Shown: piece by piece, positions 52,631-61,862 of the stretch
Numbering within the stretch: the stretch's first letter is position 1
Layout of the letters: every line of letters begins with the position of its first letter
The notes under the pieces: model-generated
Told to the model about the DNA's origin: nothing
What the model saw: only the letters and a program-made list of their open reading frames with translations
Databases searched by the model: none
DNA from: Hyphomicrobium_A sp964620915
GTDB taxonomy: Bacteria > Pseudomonadota > Alphaproteobacteria > Rhizobiales > Hyphomicrobiaceae
Assembly (NCBI GenBank): GCA_964620915.1
Contig: CAZUKP010000008.1
Coordinates: 1-64,000 of the forward strand
Length of the DNA stretch: 64,000 bases
Reading direction: 5' to 3'
Position numbers and translations under genes: made by a program

Positions 52631-53947
52631 ATGACCGCAATTCCGTCGGCTCGGTCAAAGCCAAGCGCCCAAGGATCTTCTCCGGCCGCGCCCCTTCATG
52701 AGCGGCTACGCGATAGCCGGAAGCTTTCGCTGGATCTTGCCGCGCCGTTGAGCGACGAGGACCAAACGGTCCAAGCGATGGAAGACGCAAGCCCCACCAA
52801 GTGGCATCTCGCACACACGACCTGGTTCTACGAAGCTTTTATTTTGCGAGCCCATCTGCCCGGCTACGTGCCTTACTCGTCTGACTTCGATTTCTGCTTC
52901 AACTCTTACTACGAGGCCAAAGGCGACCGGCAGCCGCGCGCGCGGCGCGGGATGCTGACGCGGCCACCAGCACACGAAGTGCGCGAATATCGCGCCCACG
53001 TCGATGCCGCGCTTGACCGGCTCTTTTCACAAGGCGTGACGACGGATGCGTCCGATGAAGTCGGCGCACTCATTGAACTTGGTATTAATCACGAGCAGCA
53101 GCATCAAGAACTGCTGCTGACCGACATTCTGAGTTTGTTTGCGCAGAACCCGTTGCGCCCGGCTTACCGCACGCCGCAGCCAAAGCCGGAAGCGGTCGGT
53201 GCAGAGCCGGCACCGCTTAAGTGGGTCGCGTTTGACGGCGGCATTCACATGATCGGACACGGTGGCCGCGGTTTTGCCTACGACAATGAAGGCCCGCGTC
53301 ATGACGCGTTGTTGCAGCCTTTCCGGTTGGCCGATCGCTGCGTGACGAATGGTGAGTGGCTGAACTTCATGGAAGACGGCGGCTATGCCGATCCGATGTT
53401 GTGGCATGCGGACGGTTGGGCGCGCGTGAACACACAGGACTGGCAGGCGCCCGGCTATTGGGAGCAGCACGAAGGGCGTTGGCATCAGATGACGCTGGAA
53501 GGTCTGTTGCCGATCGATCCGTGCGCGCCCGTTGCGCATGTCAGTTTCTACGAAGCGTTCGCTTATGCGCAATGGGCCGGCAAACGCTTGCCGAGCGAAT
53601 TCGAATGGGAAGTCGCTGCCAGCGAATACGCAACAGACGGCAACGACCTTGCGACCAATGCATTGCGGCCGCGGCCGGCTAACGACGCCGGCGATGGCCG
53701 TCTGAAGCAACTCTTCGGCGATGTGTGGGAGTGGACGGCGAGCGCCTATCAGCCCTATCCCGGCTACCGCGCAGCGCCGGGCGCGATCGGCGAATACAAC
53801 GGCAAGTTCATGGTGAGCCAGCAGGTCCTGCGCGGCAGCTCTTGCGCGACAGCGGGCGGGCATACGCGGCCAACCTACCGCAATTTCTTCTTTCCCCATC
53901 AGCGGTGGCAGTTTACCGGCGTTCGCCTGGCCGAGGACGCGGCATGA
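52631..53947 (+). CDS. egtB: Ergothioneine biosynthesis sulfoxide synthase EgtB
   Basis: This 438-residue iron enzyme joins hercynine (N-trimethylhistidine) to a thiol substrate (gamma-glutamylcysteine or cysteine) using O2. The N-terminal DinB-like half supplies the iron ligands: a first histidine in KWHLAHTTWFYE (about residue 57-61) and HxxxHxE in NHEQQHQELLLTD (about 154-161). The C-terminal FGE/sulfatase-modifying domain contains PVAHVSFYEAFAYAQWAGKRLPSEFEWE, then QLFGDVWEWTASAYQPYPGY, and RGSSCATAGGHTRPTYRNFFFP. GGGGAGG lies about 7 nt before ATG 52631. Its stop overlaps the egtD start by 4 nt. Confidence 0.95.
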   Translation: MTAIPSARSKPSAQGSSPAAPLHERLRDSRKLSLDLAAPLSDEDQTVQAMEDASPTKWHLAHTTWFYEAFILRAHLPGYVPYSSDFDFCFNSYYEAKGDRQPRARRGMLTRPPAHEVREYRAHVDAALDRLFSQGVTTDASDEVGALIELGINHEQQHQELLLTDILSLFAQNPLRPAYRTPQPKPEAVGAEPAPLKWVAFDGGIHMIGHGGRGFAYDNEGPRHDALLQPFRLADRCVTNGEWLNFMEDGGYADPMLWHADGWARVNTQDWQAPGYWEQHEGRWHQMTLEGLLPIDPCAPVAHVSFYEAFAYAQWAGKRLPSEFEWEVAASEYATDGNDLATNALRPRPANDAGDGRLKQLFGDVWEWTASAYQPYPGYRAAPGAIGEYNGKFMVSQQVLRGSSCATAGGHTRPTYRNFFFPHQRWQFTGVRLAEDAA

Positions 53948-54900
53948 GGCTTGTGGAGACCGAGCCCACGGTTGCGACAAGCTTCGAGTTTGCCGCAGCC
54001 ATTCTGTCCGGCCTTTCGGCGCCGGAAAAGTCGATCCCGTGCCGCTTCCTCTATGACGCGGCGGGCAGTGCGCTGTTTGAGAAAATCACCGCGCTTCCCG
54101 AGTACTATCCCACGCGCACGGAAATCGCGATCCTGGGCAGTTGCGCGCCGGTGATTGCGGGCGAGACGGAGCCGGGAACGGTGCTGATCGAGTTCGGCTC
54201 CGGCTCGAGCATCAAGACCGAGTTGCTGCTGGCCGAGATGCCCGATCTTTATGCTTACGTTCCAATCGACATCAGCAGGGCGGCTTTGGACGATGCGCAA
54301 GCGCGCATCGAAAAGCGGTTCCCCGGTTTGCGCGTGTTGCCGGTGTGCGCGGACTTCGCCAAGCCGCTGGCGATGCCGCACGAGATCGCGGGCCGTCCCC
54401 GCCTTGGGTTCTTTCCCGGCTCGACCATCGGCAATCTGGCGGAAGACGCCGCGGTCGAACTGTTGGCCAACATGAGCAAGATCGTCGGCAAAGGCGGGCG
54501 GCTTGTCATCGGTGCCGATCTGAAAAAGGACTCCAAGCAACTGATTGCCGCTTACGACGACGCGGCTGGCGTGACGGCGGCGTTCAATCTCAACTTGCTC
54601 AAGCGTGCCAATCGCGAGCTTGGCGCCAACTTCGACGTGAGCCAGTTCGATCATCTGGCGACCTATGATGCCGACAAGGGGCGTGTTGCGCTTTATCTCG
54701 TCAGCCAGGCTGATCAGACGGCGACCGTGCTGGGCCGCGAATTTGCATTTGCGGCGGGCGAGCACATCCACACCGAATATTCCCACAAGTACGATGTCGA
54801 TGGCTTCCAGGCGATGGCAGCACGGGCGGGCTGGCAGCCGGTCAATGTGTGGACCGACGAGCAGCGCCTTTTCAGCGTGCATGAACTACGGGCGGCTTAA
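53944..54900 (+). CDS. egtD: L-histidine N-alpha-methyltransferase EgtD
   Basis: This 318-residue SAM-dependent enzyme trimethylates histidine to hercynine, the step before EgtB. IPCRFLYDAAGSALFEKITALPEYYPTRTE opens the family's substrate domain. LIEFGSGSSIKTELLL is the SAM-binding loop (about residues 79-94), and YVPIDISRAAL and GFFPGSTIGNL follow. The C terminus EHIHTEYSHKYDVDGF contains the family's histidine-substrate residues. ATG 53944 overlaps the egtB stop (ATGA), so translation is coupled. An earlier in-frame start lies inside egtB and is rejected. The gene pair would give ergothioneine once a C-S lyase (EgtE-like) completes the route; none is visible here. Confidence 0.96.
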   Translation: MRLVETEPTVATSFEFAAAILSGLSAPEKSIPCRFLYDAAGSALFEKITALPEYYPTRTEIAILGSCAPVIAGETEPGTVLIEFGSGSSIKTELLLAEMPDLYAYVPIDISRAALDDAQARIEKRFPGLRVLPVCADFAKPLAMPHEIAGRPRLGFFPGSTIGNLAEDAAVELLANMSKIVGKGGRLVIGADLKKDSKQLIAAYDDAAGVTAAFNLNLLKRANRELGANFDVSQFDHLATYDADKGRVALYLVSQADQTATVLGREFAFAAGEHIHTEYSHKYDVDGFQAMAARAGWQPVNVWTDEQRLFSVHELRAA

Positions 54901-54941
54901 GCGTATGCCTTCTTAAGGCGAATTGCGCTAAGACGTTTTCC

Positions 54942-55580
54942 ATGACCTGGCACAAGGACGGCCCCGGCGCGCGGCGCGGTTACCATCACGGCAACCTGCG
55001 CGAAGCGTTGATCGCGGCCGCACTCGACCTGATCTCCAAGAAAGGCGCAGCGGGCTTCACGTTCGCCGATGCCGCGCGCGCGGCCGGTGTCAGCCCGGCA
55101 GCCCCCTACCGGCATTTTCGCGATCGCGACGCGCTGATGGCCGACGTGGCGCGCCGCGGCTTTGAGATGTTTGCCGACGCGCTGGCGCGCGCTTGGGACG
55201 GCGGTAAGCCTGGCCCGCGAGCCGCGTTCGAGCGGCTGGGGCGCGCGTACCTGGCGTTCGCCAATAAAGAGCCGGCACTCTACGCGGCGATGTTTGAATC
55301 CGGGATTCCGCTGTCCGATTACCCGGACGTGCGCGAAGCCGGCGATCGTGCGTTCGCGGTGTTGCGCGAAGCGTGCGAAGGCGTTGTTGCAACCTTGCCG
55401 AAGGAGCGCCGTCCGCCCGCACTGATGATGGCTTTGCACATCTGGTCGCTCAGCCACGGCATCGCGTCTCTGTTCGGGCGCGGGGATGACGCGCGCCGCC
55501 CGATCCCAATGACGCCGGAAGAATTATTGGAGGCGGCGGTGCTGATTTATCTGGGCGGCTTGGGTGTGCCGGGGGAATAG
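54942..55580 (+). CDS. TetR/AcrR-family transcriptional regulator
   Basis: This 212-residue regulator has an N-terminal helix-turn-helix: YHHGNLREALIAAALDLISKKGAAGFTFADAARAAGVSPAAPYRHFRDRDALMADVARRG (residues about 14-72), the typical TetR start with the recognition helix in SPAAPYRHF. The C-terminal ligand domain ends ALHIWSLSHGIASLFGRG, the WHG-type signature of TetR_C_33 members. It starts 41 nt after egtD on the same strand and could control the ergothioneine genes or be unrelated. The inducer is unknown. Confidence 0.92.
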   Translation: MTWHKDGPGARRGYHHGNLREALIAAALDLISKKGAAGFTFADAARAAGVSPAAPYRHFRDRDALMADVARRGFEMFADALARAWDGGKPGPRAAFERLGRAYLAFANKEPALYAAMFESGIPLSDYPDVREAGDRAFAVLREACEGVVATLPKERRPPALMMALHIWSLSHGIASLFGRGDDARRPIPMTPEELLEAAVLIYLGGLGVPGE

Positions 55581-55671
55581 GGCTATCTTCCGCTTCGTCG
55601 TCAACCGCGATTTCGCGCCCGAATTGGTGCGGCGCAGAATCGACAAGGGATAGAATCGAATGCAGAATTTA

Positions 55672-55697
55672 GGCGAGGGTGGTGGATCACCCTCGCC
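55672..55697. terminator. Strong perfect hairpin downstream of the TetR gene
   Basis: GGCGAGGGTG and CACCCTCGCC form a perfect 10-bp GC-rich stem with the loop GTGGAT. It begins 91 nt after the TetR gene stop. No T tract follows, so it is either an intrinsic-like stop for the egt-tetR transcript or a stable RNA element. Confidence 0.5.
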
Positions 55698-55829
55698 CAG
55701 ATGCGAACGCGCAGACGTTGCCCGACGCGCGTAGCACCTTAACTGAGTCCCTTACTTGTAGCGTTTCTGCGTCCCGAGTTTAAGCGTCGGGCGCGTCCTT
55801 GGGCCAATTTTGCACAAGGACTAACATTC

Positions 55830-55997
55830 ATGTCGAAGAAAACGGTGCGGCCCGGAAAATCGGTTCCTGATTCCGGCATCTATAAATCGAGCAAATCTGG
55901 AACGCGCGCCACGATGGTGCAGGGTGAACCTGCTCCCCCAACACCGAAGCGCGGTGAAACTTGGCGACAGGTCGTCAACACTAATCCAGATCGTTGA
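55830..55997 (+). CDS. 55-residue YjzC-like small protein
   Basis: This short gene starts at ATG 55830 with AAGGA about 10 nt upstream. It encodes a 55-residue protein beginning MSKKTVRPGKSVPDSGIY, with GTRATMVQGEPAPPTPKRGETW in the middle. The layout 'F.PG...P.sGiY......g......g...Pp...G..w' matches the short YjzC-like family found in many bacteria. It has no membrane segment and no cysteines. The function is unknown. A zinc-ribbon-like small gene follows 66 nt later on the same strand. Confidence 0.72.
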   Translation: MSKKTVRPGKSVPDSGIYKSSKSGTRATMVQGEPAPPTPKRGETWRQVVNTNPDR

Positions 55998-56063
55998 GCA
56001 GAATTGGCTGGCGCGGGCAAAACCTGCGTCAGCCTCCATTTATCTATCACGCGAGGGCATTCT

Positions 56064-56288
56064 ATGACTTGGTATGTTCCCAAGGTCCAAGAAACACAAA
56101 AGGGCAAATACTACTATGGCGTCATCTGTCCCAACGCGGGCCACCTGCTTGTGATCGAGGAGGATCCGAGCGAGGGCGGCAATCGCTATCCAGCGGCGGA
56201 GGTTCTTGTCTCTTGTCACCTCTGCCAACGAAATCACCTGTTTGACGTGAGCGAAGTTAAATCGCGTAGGGCAACTGGCGACGAGTGA
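56064..56288 (+). CDS. Small putative zinc-binding protein
   Basis: This 74-residue protein is counted from ATG 56064 with GAGGG 8 nt upstream. It opens TWYVPKVQETQKGKYYYGVICPNAGHLLVIEED and carries a second half LVSCHLCQRNHLFDVSEVKSR. Cys and His in ICPNAGH together with the CHLC pair form a C-x4-H ... C-x2-C-x2-H arrangement that would suit a zinc ribbon (inference). No family is assigned with certainty. It follows the 55-residue gene closely and may be co-transcribed with it. Confidence 0.68.
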   Translation: MTWYVPKVQETQKGKYYYGVICPNAGHLLVIEEDPSEGGNRYPAAEVLVSCHLCQRNHLFDVSEVKSRRATGDE

Positions 56289-56538
56289 TCGCCTCCTCCT
56301 GTCCATTGACGCGATTTGGTTCAGGCGCCCGCACCGCCGGAATAGCGCGGCGTCGTCCGTTCCCGGAATGTGGTGGGTGCATCTTTACCGCCAGGCCCCC
56401 ACTCCCCATCTGAAGGAACGGCGGCAGGCCGCCCCGGCCGCTCGGCACCGAATTTCCGGACCTCCCCCTCTTGACGGCGCCACAATCCGATGCCACCTAT
56501 GTTAATGTGATAAACATTCACATGAGGACGAACGCGCG

Positions 56539-56964
56539 ATGACTCAGGTTGTGGCAACGTTGGACGATTATGGCCGGCCCGCATGGCTCTTGGTCATGGT
56601 CTTGGGGTTCATCCTCTTCTGGCCCATCGGGCTGGGAATTCTGGCCTATATGATCTGGAGTGGACGCATGGGATGTGCACGCAACGGTGACTTTACCCGC
56701 TGGCAACAGCGCATGAGCGACAAGTGGGATCGAAATAGGGGGCGCTGGGGCCGCCACGGCGGACCATTCGCCTCGAGTGGCAACGACGCCTTCGACGAAT
56801 ACCGCGAGGAGACCTTGAAGCGGCTCGAAGAAGAGCAGCGCGAGTTCCGCGAGTTCCTGAGCCGCCTTCGCAAGGCAAAGGACAAGCACGAGTTCGATCA
56901 GTTCATGGCTGAGCGTCGCTCACGTCCGGCGAGCGGACCCGAGACGGGACCCTCCGCAGCCTAA
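56539..56964 (+). CDS. DUF2852 family membrane protein
   Basis: This 141-residue protein has one membrane segment near the N terminus (AWLLVMVLGFILFWPIGLGILAYMIWSG, residues about 15-42). A short Trp/Arg-rich stretch follows (RWQQRMSDKWDRNRGRWGRHG). A helical segment ends it (FDEYREETLKRLEEEQREFREFLSRLRKAKDKHEFDQFMAERR). FWPIGLGILAYMIWSGRMG and the late FdeYr.etL.rLe.Eq.eF.eFL..LR.AkDk.EFdqFmaeR pattern are the DUF2852 signature of alphaproteobacteria. The function is unknown. A clear terminator follows. Confidence 0.9.
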   Translation: MTQVVATLDDYGRPAWLLVMVLGFILFWPIGLGILAYMIWSGRMGCARNGDFTRWQQRMSDKWDRNRGRWGRHGGPFASSGNDAFDEYREETLKRLEEEQREFREFLSRLRKAKDKHEFDQFMAERRSRPASGPETGPSAA

Positions 56965-56996
56965 AGCGCACGCCACGCGAACAAGACACAAACGGC

Positions 56997-57034
56997 AAAG
57001 CCGGGATCTCACTGTCGAGGTCCTGGCTTTTTTT
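56997..57034 (+). terminator. Rho-independent terminator after the DUF2852 gene
   Basis: AAAGCCGGGA (56997-57006) pairs with TCCTGGCTTT (57021-57030), one G-T wobble, followed by a run of seven Ts ending at 57034. It sits 33 nt past the DUF2852 stop; on the other strand it lies just beyond the end of the pentapeptide-repeat gene and could serve that too. Confidence 0.85.
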
Positions 57035-57051
57035 GCGCATCGAAGGAGCTG

Positions 57052-57894
57052 CTAGCGCGTCGCCTTGTCGAGATTGACGGCGGTCTCTAAGCCTTTGACC
57101 GTGTCGAGACCGCGCGTGCCGGCGAGCTTTGCGCCATAAAGGTTGGCGCCAGTGAGATCCGCACCCGTCAGATCTGCACCGGAGAAGTCGACCATCGACA
57201 GATCGGTCTTGACGAAATTCGCATTCCTCAGATCGGTGCCGACAAAGCGCGAGAACGTCAGATCGGCGCGATCCATGTTCGCGTCTTTCATCTCGGCGCC
57301 GGAAAAATCGCACGACTTCAAAACGTTTTTCATCAGCGAGGTTATCGTGCCTTGCCCGGGGCGCGCCTCAAGCGGAGAAAAGTCTGCTCCTGTCAGGTTG
57401 GCGCCGCGAAAGTCGGCACCCGACAGATTGGCCATGACGCGCACGCCCACCATGTTGGCGCCGGAAAAATGCGGCGCATCGGCGAGGTTCTGAGAAAGAT
57501 CGTCATAGACGGTCGGGCGGAAGATCGTTGCACCCGACAGGTTTGCACCGGAAAGGTCGGCGCGAATAAGCACCGAGCGGTCAAGCCGCGTGTGCGAAAG
57601 ATCGGCACCCTTCAAGTTGGAGCCGGTGAAATCAGCACCGTAAAGATCGGAGCGCGTGAGGGTTGCACCTTTGAAGTCGAGGCCGGCAAGATCGAGATAG
57701 GTGAGATCGTGGTTGGAGTAGTCCAGCCGTTCGCCGGGCTTGGCCTTGAACAGCGCGGACGTGATCTCTCGGACAGTAAAATCCGCATCCGGTGACACGG
57801 GCTCAGTGTCAACGGCTGCCGCGCTCGAAGCGAGGCCGATCAGGGAAATCAGAGCCGGTGCTGCAAGAGCACGGGCTGCGCGCAGTGCTCGCAT
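57052..57894 (-). CDS. Exported pentapeptide-repeat protein
   Basis: This 280-residue protein has a signal peptide (RAARALAAPALISLIGLASSAAA). From about residue 60 to 265 it consists of pentapeptide repeats of the A(D/N)LxX type, for example LDLAGLDFKGATLTRSDLYGADFTGSNLKGADLSHTRL and later DLTGADLTGANLYGAKLAG. These build a right-handed quadrilateral beta-helix. Periplasmic pentapeptide proteins have no general function; some inhibit DNA gyrase, which would not suit an exported protein. The gene is divergent from nothing nearby and follows the oxoprolinase gene on the same strand. Confidence 0.9.
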   Translation of the reverse strand: MRALRAARALAAPALISLIGLASSAAAVDTEPVSPDADFTVREITSALFKAKPGERLDYSNHDLTYLDLAGLDFKGATLTRSDLYGADFTGSNLKGADLSHTRLDRSVLIRADLSGANLSGATIFRPTVYDDLSQNLADAPHFSGANMVGVRVMANLSGADFRGANLTGADFSPLEARPGQGTITSLMKNVLKSCDFSGAEMKDANMDRADLTFSRFVGTDLRNANFVKTDLSMVDFSGADLTGADLTGANLYGAKLAGTRGLDTVKGLETAVNLDKATR

Positions 57895-58042
57895 AATCTT
57901 TTTTCCTCACGCCCCGCCGAGGGCGCTTTACTTATGATTGGTGATCACTGGCGATCTCTCAAGAGGTTCGCAGCGTTAATTCAAGGAAATGTGTGCGAGA
58001 CGGCTGTGCTGTAACTGCAAAGACGCGACTAATGATATAGCG

Positions 58043-61000
58043 TTACGGCTTGCCGTAGCCGCCGCCGGTCGGCGTGACGATGATGATCGCCTCACCGGGT
58101 TCCAGCACCGTTTGATCGCAACCTTGAAGTTGCTCGACGTTGCCGCCGGTGCGGCGCACCGCGTTGCTGCCCGTTTCGCCCGGCTCGCCACCGTCAAGAC
58201 CGAACGGGCGGACCTTGCGGTAGCCCGACAGGATTGCGCAGTCCATGCGCTCCAAGAATCGAATGACGCGGCGCGTGCCGTCGCCGCTGTTTGACGCGCC
58301 CTTGCCGCCCGAGCCGCGCCGGATGGAAAATTCCTCCAACAGCACGGGGTAGCGCAACTCGAGGATTTCAGGATCGGTGAGACGCGTGTTCGTCATGTGG
58401 ACCTGTACGGCGGCCGCGCCGTTGAAGCCGGGACCGGCGGGTGCGCCCGAGCAGATCGTTTCGTAATATTGGTAGGTGGCGTTGCCGAACGTCAGATTGT
58501 TCATCGTGCCTTGAGACGAGCCGAGTGCATTGAGCGCGGCAAAGAGAGCGTTCGTGACGATCTGACTGATCTCAACATTGCCGGCGACAACGGCGGCTGG
58601 GTAGGCGGGCTTCAGCATGGAGCCGTCGGGGATGACGACCTCGATTGGCTTGAGGCAGCCGGCGTTCATGGGGATCGGCTCATCGACCATGACGCGGAAG
58701 GTGTAGAGAACGGCCGCGCGCGTGACCGGCTCGGGCGCGTTGAAGTTGCTGGGCTGTTGCGGGCTCGTGCCCGTGAAGTCGACTTTGGCGGTGCGTGCAA
58801 TGCGATCGACCGAGATGCGCACTTCGACCGTCGTGCCTTGGTCGGTCTCTACGCGGAAGTGGCCATCCGACAGCCGCGACAGCAACGTACGCACGCTCTC
58901 CTCGGCGTTGTCCTGAACGTGGACCATGTAGGCCTTGACGACGTCGAGGCCGAAGTGGTGGACCATCTTGCGCAGCTCGGCTTCGCCCTTGGCGCTTGCA
59001 GCAACCTGCGCCTTGAGATCGGCGATGTTCTGGTTGGGCTGGCGCGCGGGATATTTGGCGCCTTCAAGAAGCGCGCGCGCTTCGTCTTCCAGAAAGCGTC
59101 CCTGATCGACGAGCTTCACGTTGTCGATGTAGACGCCTTCCTCCTCGATGGTCGTTGCAAGAGGTGTCATCGAACCCGGCGTGAGGCCGCCAACATCGGC
59201 GTGGTGGCCGCGGCTTGCCACGTAGAACAGGAGCTCGGAGCCCGCCTCGTCGAACACCGGCGTGACAACGGTGATGTCGGGCAGGTGGGTGCCGCCATTG
59301 TAGGGCGCATTGAGCATGTAGACGTTGCCCGGGCGCATCTCGTCGCCGCGCAAGCGGATGATCGTTTCCACCGAGCGGTCCATCGAGCCCAAGTGGACGG
59401 GAAGATGCGGGGCGTTGGCGACGAGGTGGCCGTCGGTATCGAACACGGCGCACGAGAAGTCGAGGCGCTCCTTGATGTTGACCGATTGTGCGGTGTTGCG
59501 CAGAGCTTCGCCCATCTGCTCGGCGATGCCCATGAACAGATTGTTGAAGACCTCAAGGAGAACCGGATCGGCCTTGGCGCCCAGCTTTTCGCGTTGGCGC
59601 GGCTCGGTGCGGCGCAGGACGAGGTCGTTGCGGGGCGTGACTTCGAGTTGCCAGCCGGGTTCGATGACCACGGTCTGATGCGCTTCGATCACAAGGGCGG
59701 GCCCCATGAGGGTGTCGCCGGAAGTGAGGTCGTTGCGCAGGCGCACCGGGACATCGTGCCAGCCACCGCGGGAGAAAAAGCGGGTTGTCTGTGCGCCTGT
59801 TGGTGCATTGGTCGGCGTGTCGGCAGCGGCAATTACGCTGGTCGCATCGGCCGTCTCACCACCGCCTTCGGCTTCGACCTCGATGGCGGCAACAAAGATT
59901 TTCTTTTCCGGTGATATGAAACCGAAGCGCTGACGGTGCACCTCCTCGAAATCGCGCACCATGAATCCCGGTTCGGACAACAGTACGGGAAGCGCGGTGT
60001 CGGTGGCCTCATAGCGCAGGTGCACGTAGCTGTTGATGGCAATGTCGTCATGCTCGACGCCCTCATCGAGCAGCTCTTCGGTGGCCGCATCGCCGAGCTC
60101 GTAGGCGAGGCTTTCAATCCTGCGCATCGTTTCGGAGTCGAGGGGGGCCTCGATCGAGCGCTCGCGGCTGGCGCGAATATGGGCCAGACCCATGCCGTAG
60201 GCCGAAAGGAGACCTGAGAGCGGATGGATCAGCACCGTTTCGATGCCGAGGATGTCGGCGATCAGACAGGCATGTTGGCCGCCGGCTGAGCCGAAGCAGT
60301 TGAGAGCGTATTCGGTGACGTCGTACCCGCGCTCGACCGAAATTTTCTTGATGGCGCCGGCCATGTTCTCAACCGCAATGCGGATGAAGCCATCGGCGAC
60401 TTCTTCCGCGCTGCGTCCGTCGCCGACCTCGGCGGCGAGATCTTTGAATGCGGCGCGTACCGCGTCGACGTCCAACGGCTCATCGCGGCTGGGACCGAAG
60501 ATCTTCGGAAACACGTTGGCGTCGAGCTTGCCCACCATGACGTTGGCATCGGTAACGGTGAGTGGGCCGCCGCGGCGGTAGCACTTGGGTCCGGGATTGG
60601 CGCCGGCACTTTCGGGCCCGACGCGGAAGCGCGCACCGTCGTAGGTGAGGATCGAGCCGCCACCAGCCGCAACAGTATGAATGTGCAGCATGGGCACCGT
60701 GAGACGTACGCCCGCAACGGTCGTTTCGAATGAGCGCTCGTAGTCGCCGGCAAAGTGCGACACGTCGGTTGAGGTGCCCCCCATGTCGAAACCAATGACG
60801 CGATCAAGGCCGGCGAGCTTGGCGGTCTCGGCCATGCCGACAACGCCGCCCGCCGGACCAGAAAGTATCGCGTCGCGGCCGCGGAACATCTGTGCGGATT
60901 TCAAACCGCCCGACGATGCCATGAACAACACGCGCGTATCTTCGTGGGGCAGCGCATCTGAGACGTGATCGACGTAGCGGCGCAGAATGGGGGAGAGGTA

Positions 61001-61654
61001 AGCATCGGCAACGCTCGTATCCCCGCGAGCGACAATCTTGATGAGGGGGGAAACGTCGTGGCTGGCTGAAATCTGGGTGAAGCCTAGCTCCTGGGCAAGC
61101 TCGGCCGCCTGGCGCTCGTGGTCGGGATAGGCGTAGGCGTGCATGAAAACGATCGCTATCGCATCAATGCCGGCAGCGCGCGCTTCTTTGAGGTGAGGCT
61201 CCAGCGCGAACAGGTCGATGGGGGTTTCGACAGTTCCGTCGGCGCGCACGCGCTCTTCGGCCTCTACGACGCGCTGATAGAGCATCTCAGGTTTGATGAT
61301 GTTCTTGGCAAAGATGTACGGGCGGGCCTGCGTGCCGATTTCAAGCTGGTCTTTGAGGCCTTTGGTGATGACCAGCAACGTCGCGTCACCCTTGCGTTCC
61401 AGGAGCGCATTGGTGGCAACGGTCGTTCCCATCTTGACCGCGGCGATCTGCTCAGACGGGATGGGCGCATCGGTCGCTACGCCCAGGAATTGACGAATGC
61501 CTTCAAGGGCCGCGTCGTCGTAGGTGCCGGGGTTCTCGCTGAGGAGCTTGCGCGCCAGAATGCGATTATCGGGTGTGCGTGCAACGACGTCTGTGAACGT
61601 GCCGCCGCGGTCAATCCAGAAGTGCCACTTCCCGTCGCTGCTGTGCCCCGACAT
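58043..61654 (-). CDS. 5-Oxoprolinase / hydantoinase (fused HyuA-HyuB)
   Basis: This 1203-residue ATP-dependent enzyme opens 5-oxoproline (pyroglutamate) to glutamate or acts on related cyclic amides. The HyuA half has the actin-like ATP site: FWIDRGGTFTDVVARTPD near residues 12-29 and IGFDMGGTSTDVSHF near 290-304. The HyuB half begins about residue 700 (DPVLLEVFNNLFMGIAEQMG) and ends with PGFNGAAAVQVHMTNTRLTDPEILELRYPVLLEEFSIRRGSGG. The fused layout and length match eukaryote-type OPLAH and its bacterial counterparts. Hydantoinase activity cannot be excluded. It is transcribed away from the TerB-J gene. Confidence 0.93.
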   Translation of the reverse strand: MSGHSSDGKWHFWIDRGGTFTDVVARTPDNRILARKLLSENPGTYDDAALEGIRQFLGVATDAPIPSEQIAAVKMGTTVATNALLERKGDATLLVITKGLKDQLEIGTQARPYIFAKNIIKPEMLYQRVVEAEERVRADGTVETPIDLFALEPHLKEARAAGIDAIAIVFMHAYAYPDHERQAAELAQELGFTQISASHDVSPLIKIVARGDTSVADAYLSPILRRYVDHVSDALPHEDTRVLFMASSGGLKSAQMFRGRDAILSGPAGGVVGMAETAKLAGLDRVIGFDMGGTSTDVSHFAGDYERSFETTVAGVRLTVPMLHIHTVAAGGGSILTYDGARFRVGPESAGANPGPKCYRRGGPLTVTDANVMVGKLDANVFPKIFGPSRDEPLDVDAVRAAFKDLAAEVGDGRSAEEVADGFIRIAVENMAGAIKKISVERGYDVTEYALNCFGSAGGQHACLIADILGIETVLIHPLSGLLSAYGMGLAHIRASRERSIEAPLDSETMRRIESLAYELGDAATEELLDEGVEHDDIAINSYVHLRYEATDTALPVLLSEPGFMVRDFEEVHRQRFGFISPEKKIFVAAIEVEAEGGGETADATSVIAAADTPTNAPTGAQTTRFFSRGGWHDVPVRLRNDLTSGDTLMGPALVIEAHQTVVIEPGWQLEVTPRNDLVLRRTEPRQREKLGAKADPVLLEVFNNLFMGIAEQMGEALRNTAQSVNIKERLDFSCAVFDTDGHLVANAPHLPVHLGSMDRSVETIIRLRGDEMRPGNVYMLNAPYNGGTHLPDITVVTPVFDEAGSELLFYVASRGHHADVGGLTPGSMTPLATTIEEEGVYIDNVKLVDQGRFLEDEARALLEGAKYPARQPNQNIADLKAQVAASAKGEAELRKMVHHFGLDVVKAYMVHVQDNAEESVRTLLSRLSDGHFRVETDQGTTVEVRISVDRIARTAKVDFTGTSPQQPSNFNAPEPVTRAAVLYTFRVMVDEPIPMNAGCLKPIEVVIPDGSMLKPAYPAAVVAGNVEISQIVTNALFAALNALGSSQGTMNNLTFGNATYQYYETICSGAPAGPGFNGAAAVQVHMTNTRLTDPEILELRYPVLLEEFSIRRGSGGKGASNSGDGTRRVIRFLERMDCAILSGYRKVRPFGLDGGEPGETGSNAVRRTGGNVEQLQGCDQTVLEPGEAIIIVTPTGGGYGKP

Positions 61655-61862
61655 CGGTCCGTTCCGAAATTTTCCGCTGCAATGTCAGCTATCGGGCAGC
61701 GCTCAAGGCGTCAACCGCAGCCTCTCGTTTCCGGTGAATGGGCGCCACCCAACATGAAGACATCGTAAGATTCCGAAATTTGTCTGAAATTTCGCCAAGA
61801 GTCGTGAAGGCAATACGTGGTGGATGCTTCAAGTGGCGGCGAAATACCCTTAAGTGTAGGCG

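Noticed and set aside
58397..59914. 505-codon frame antisense to the oxoprolinase gene
   Set aside because: It lies fully inside the 1203-residue enzyme gene and shows low-complexity Arg/Val/Asp composition.
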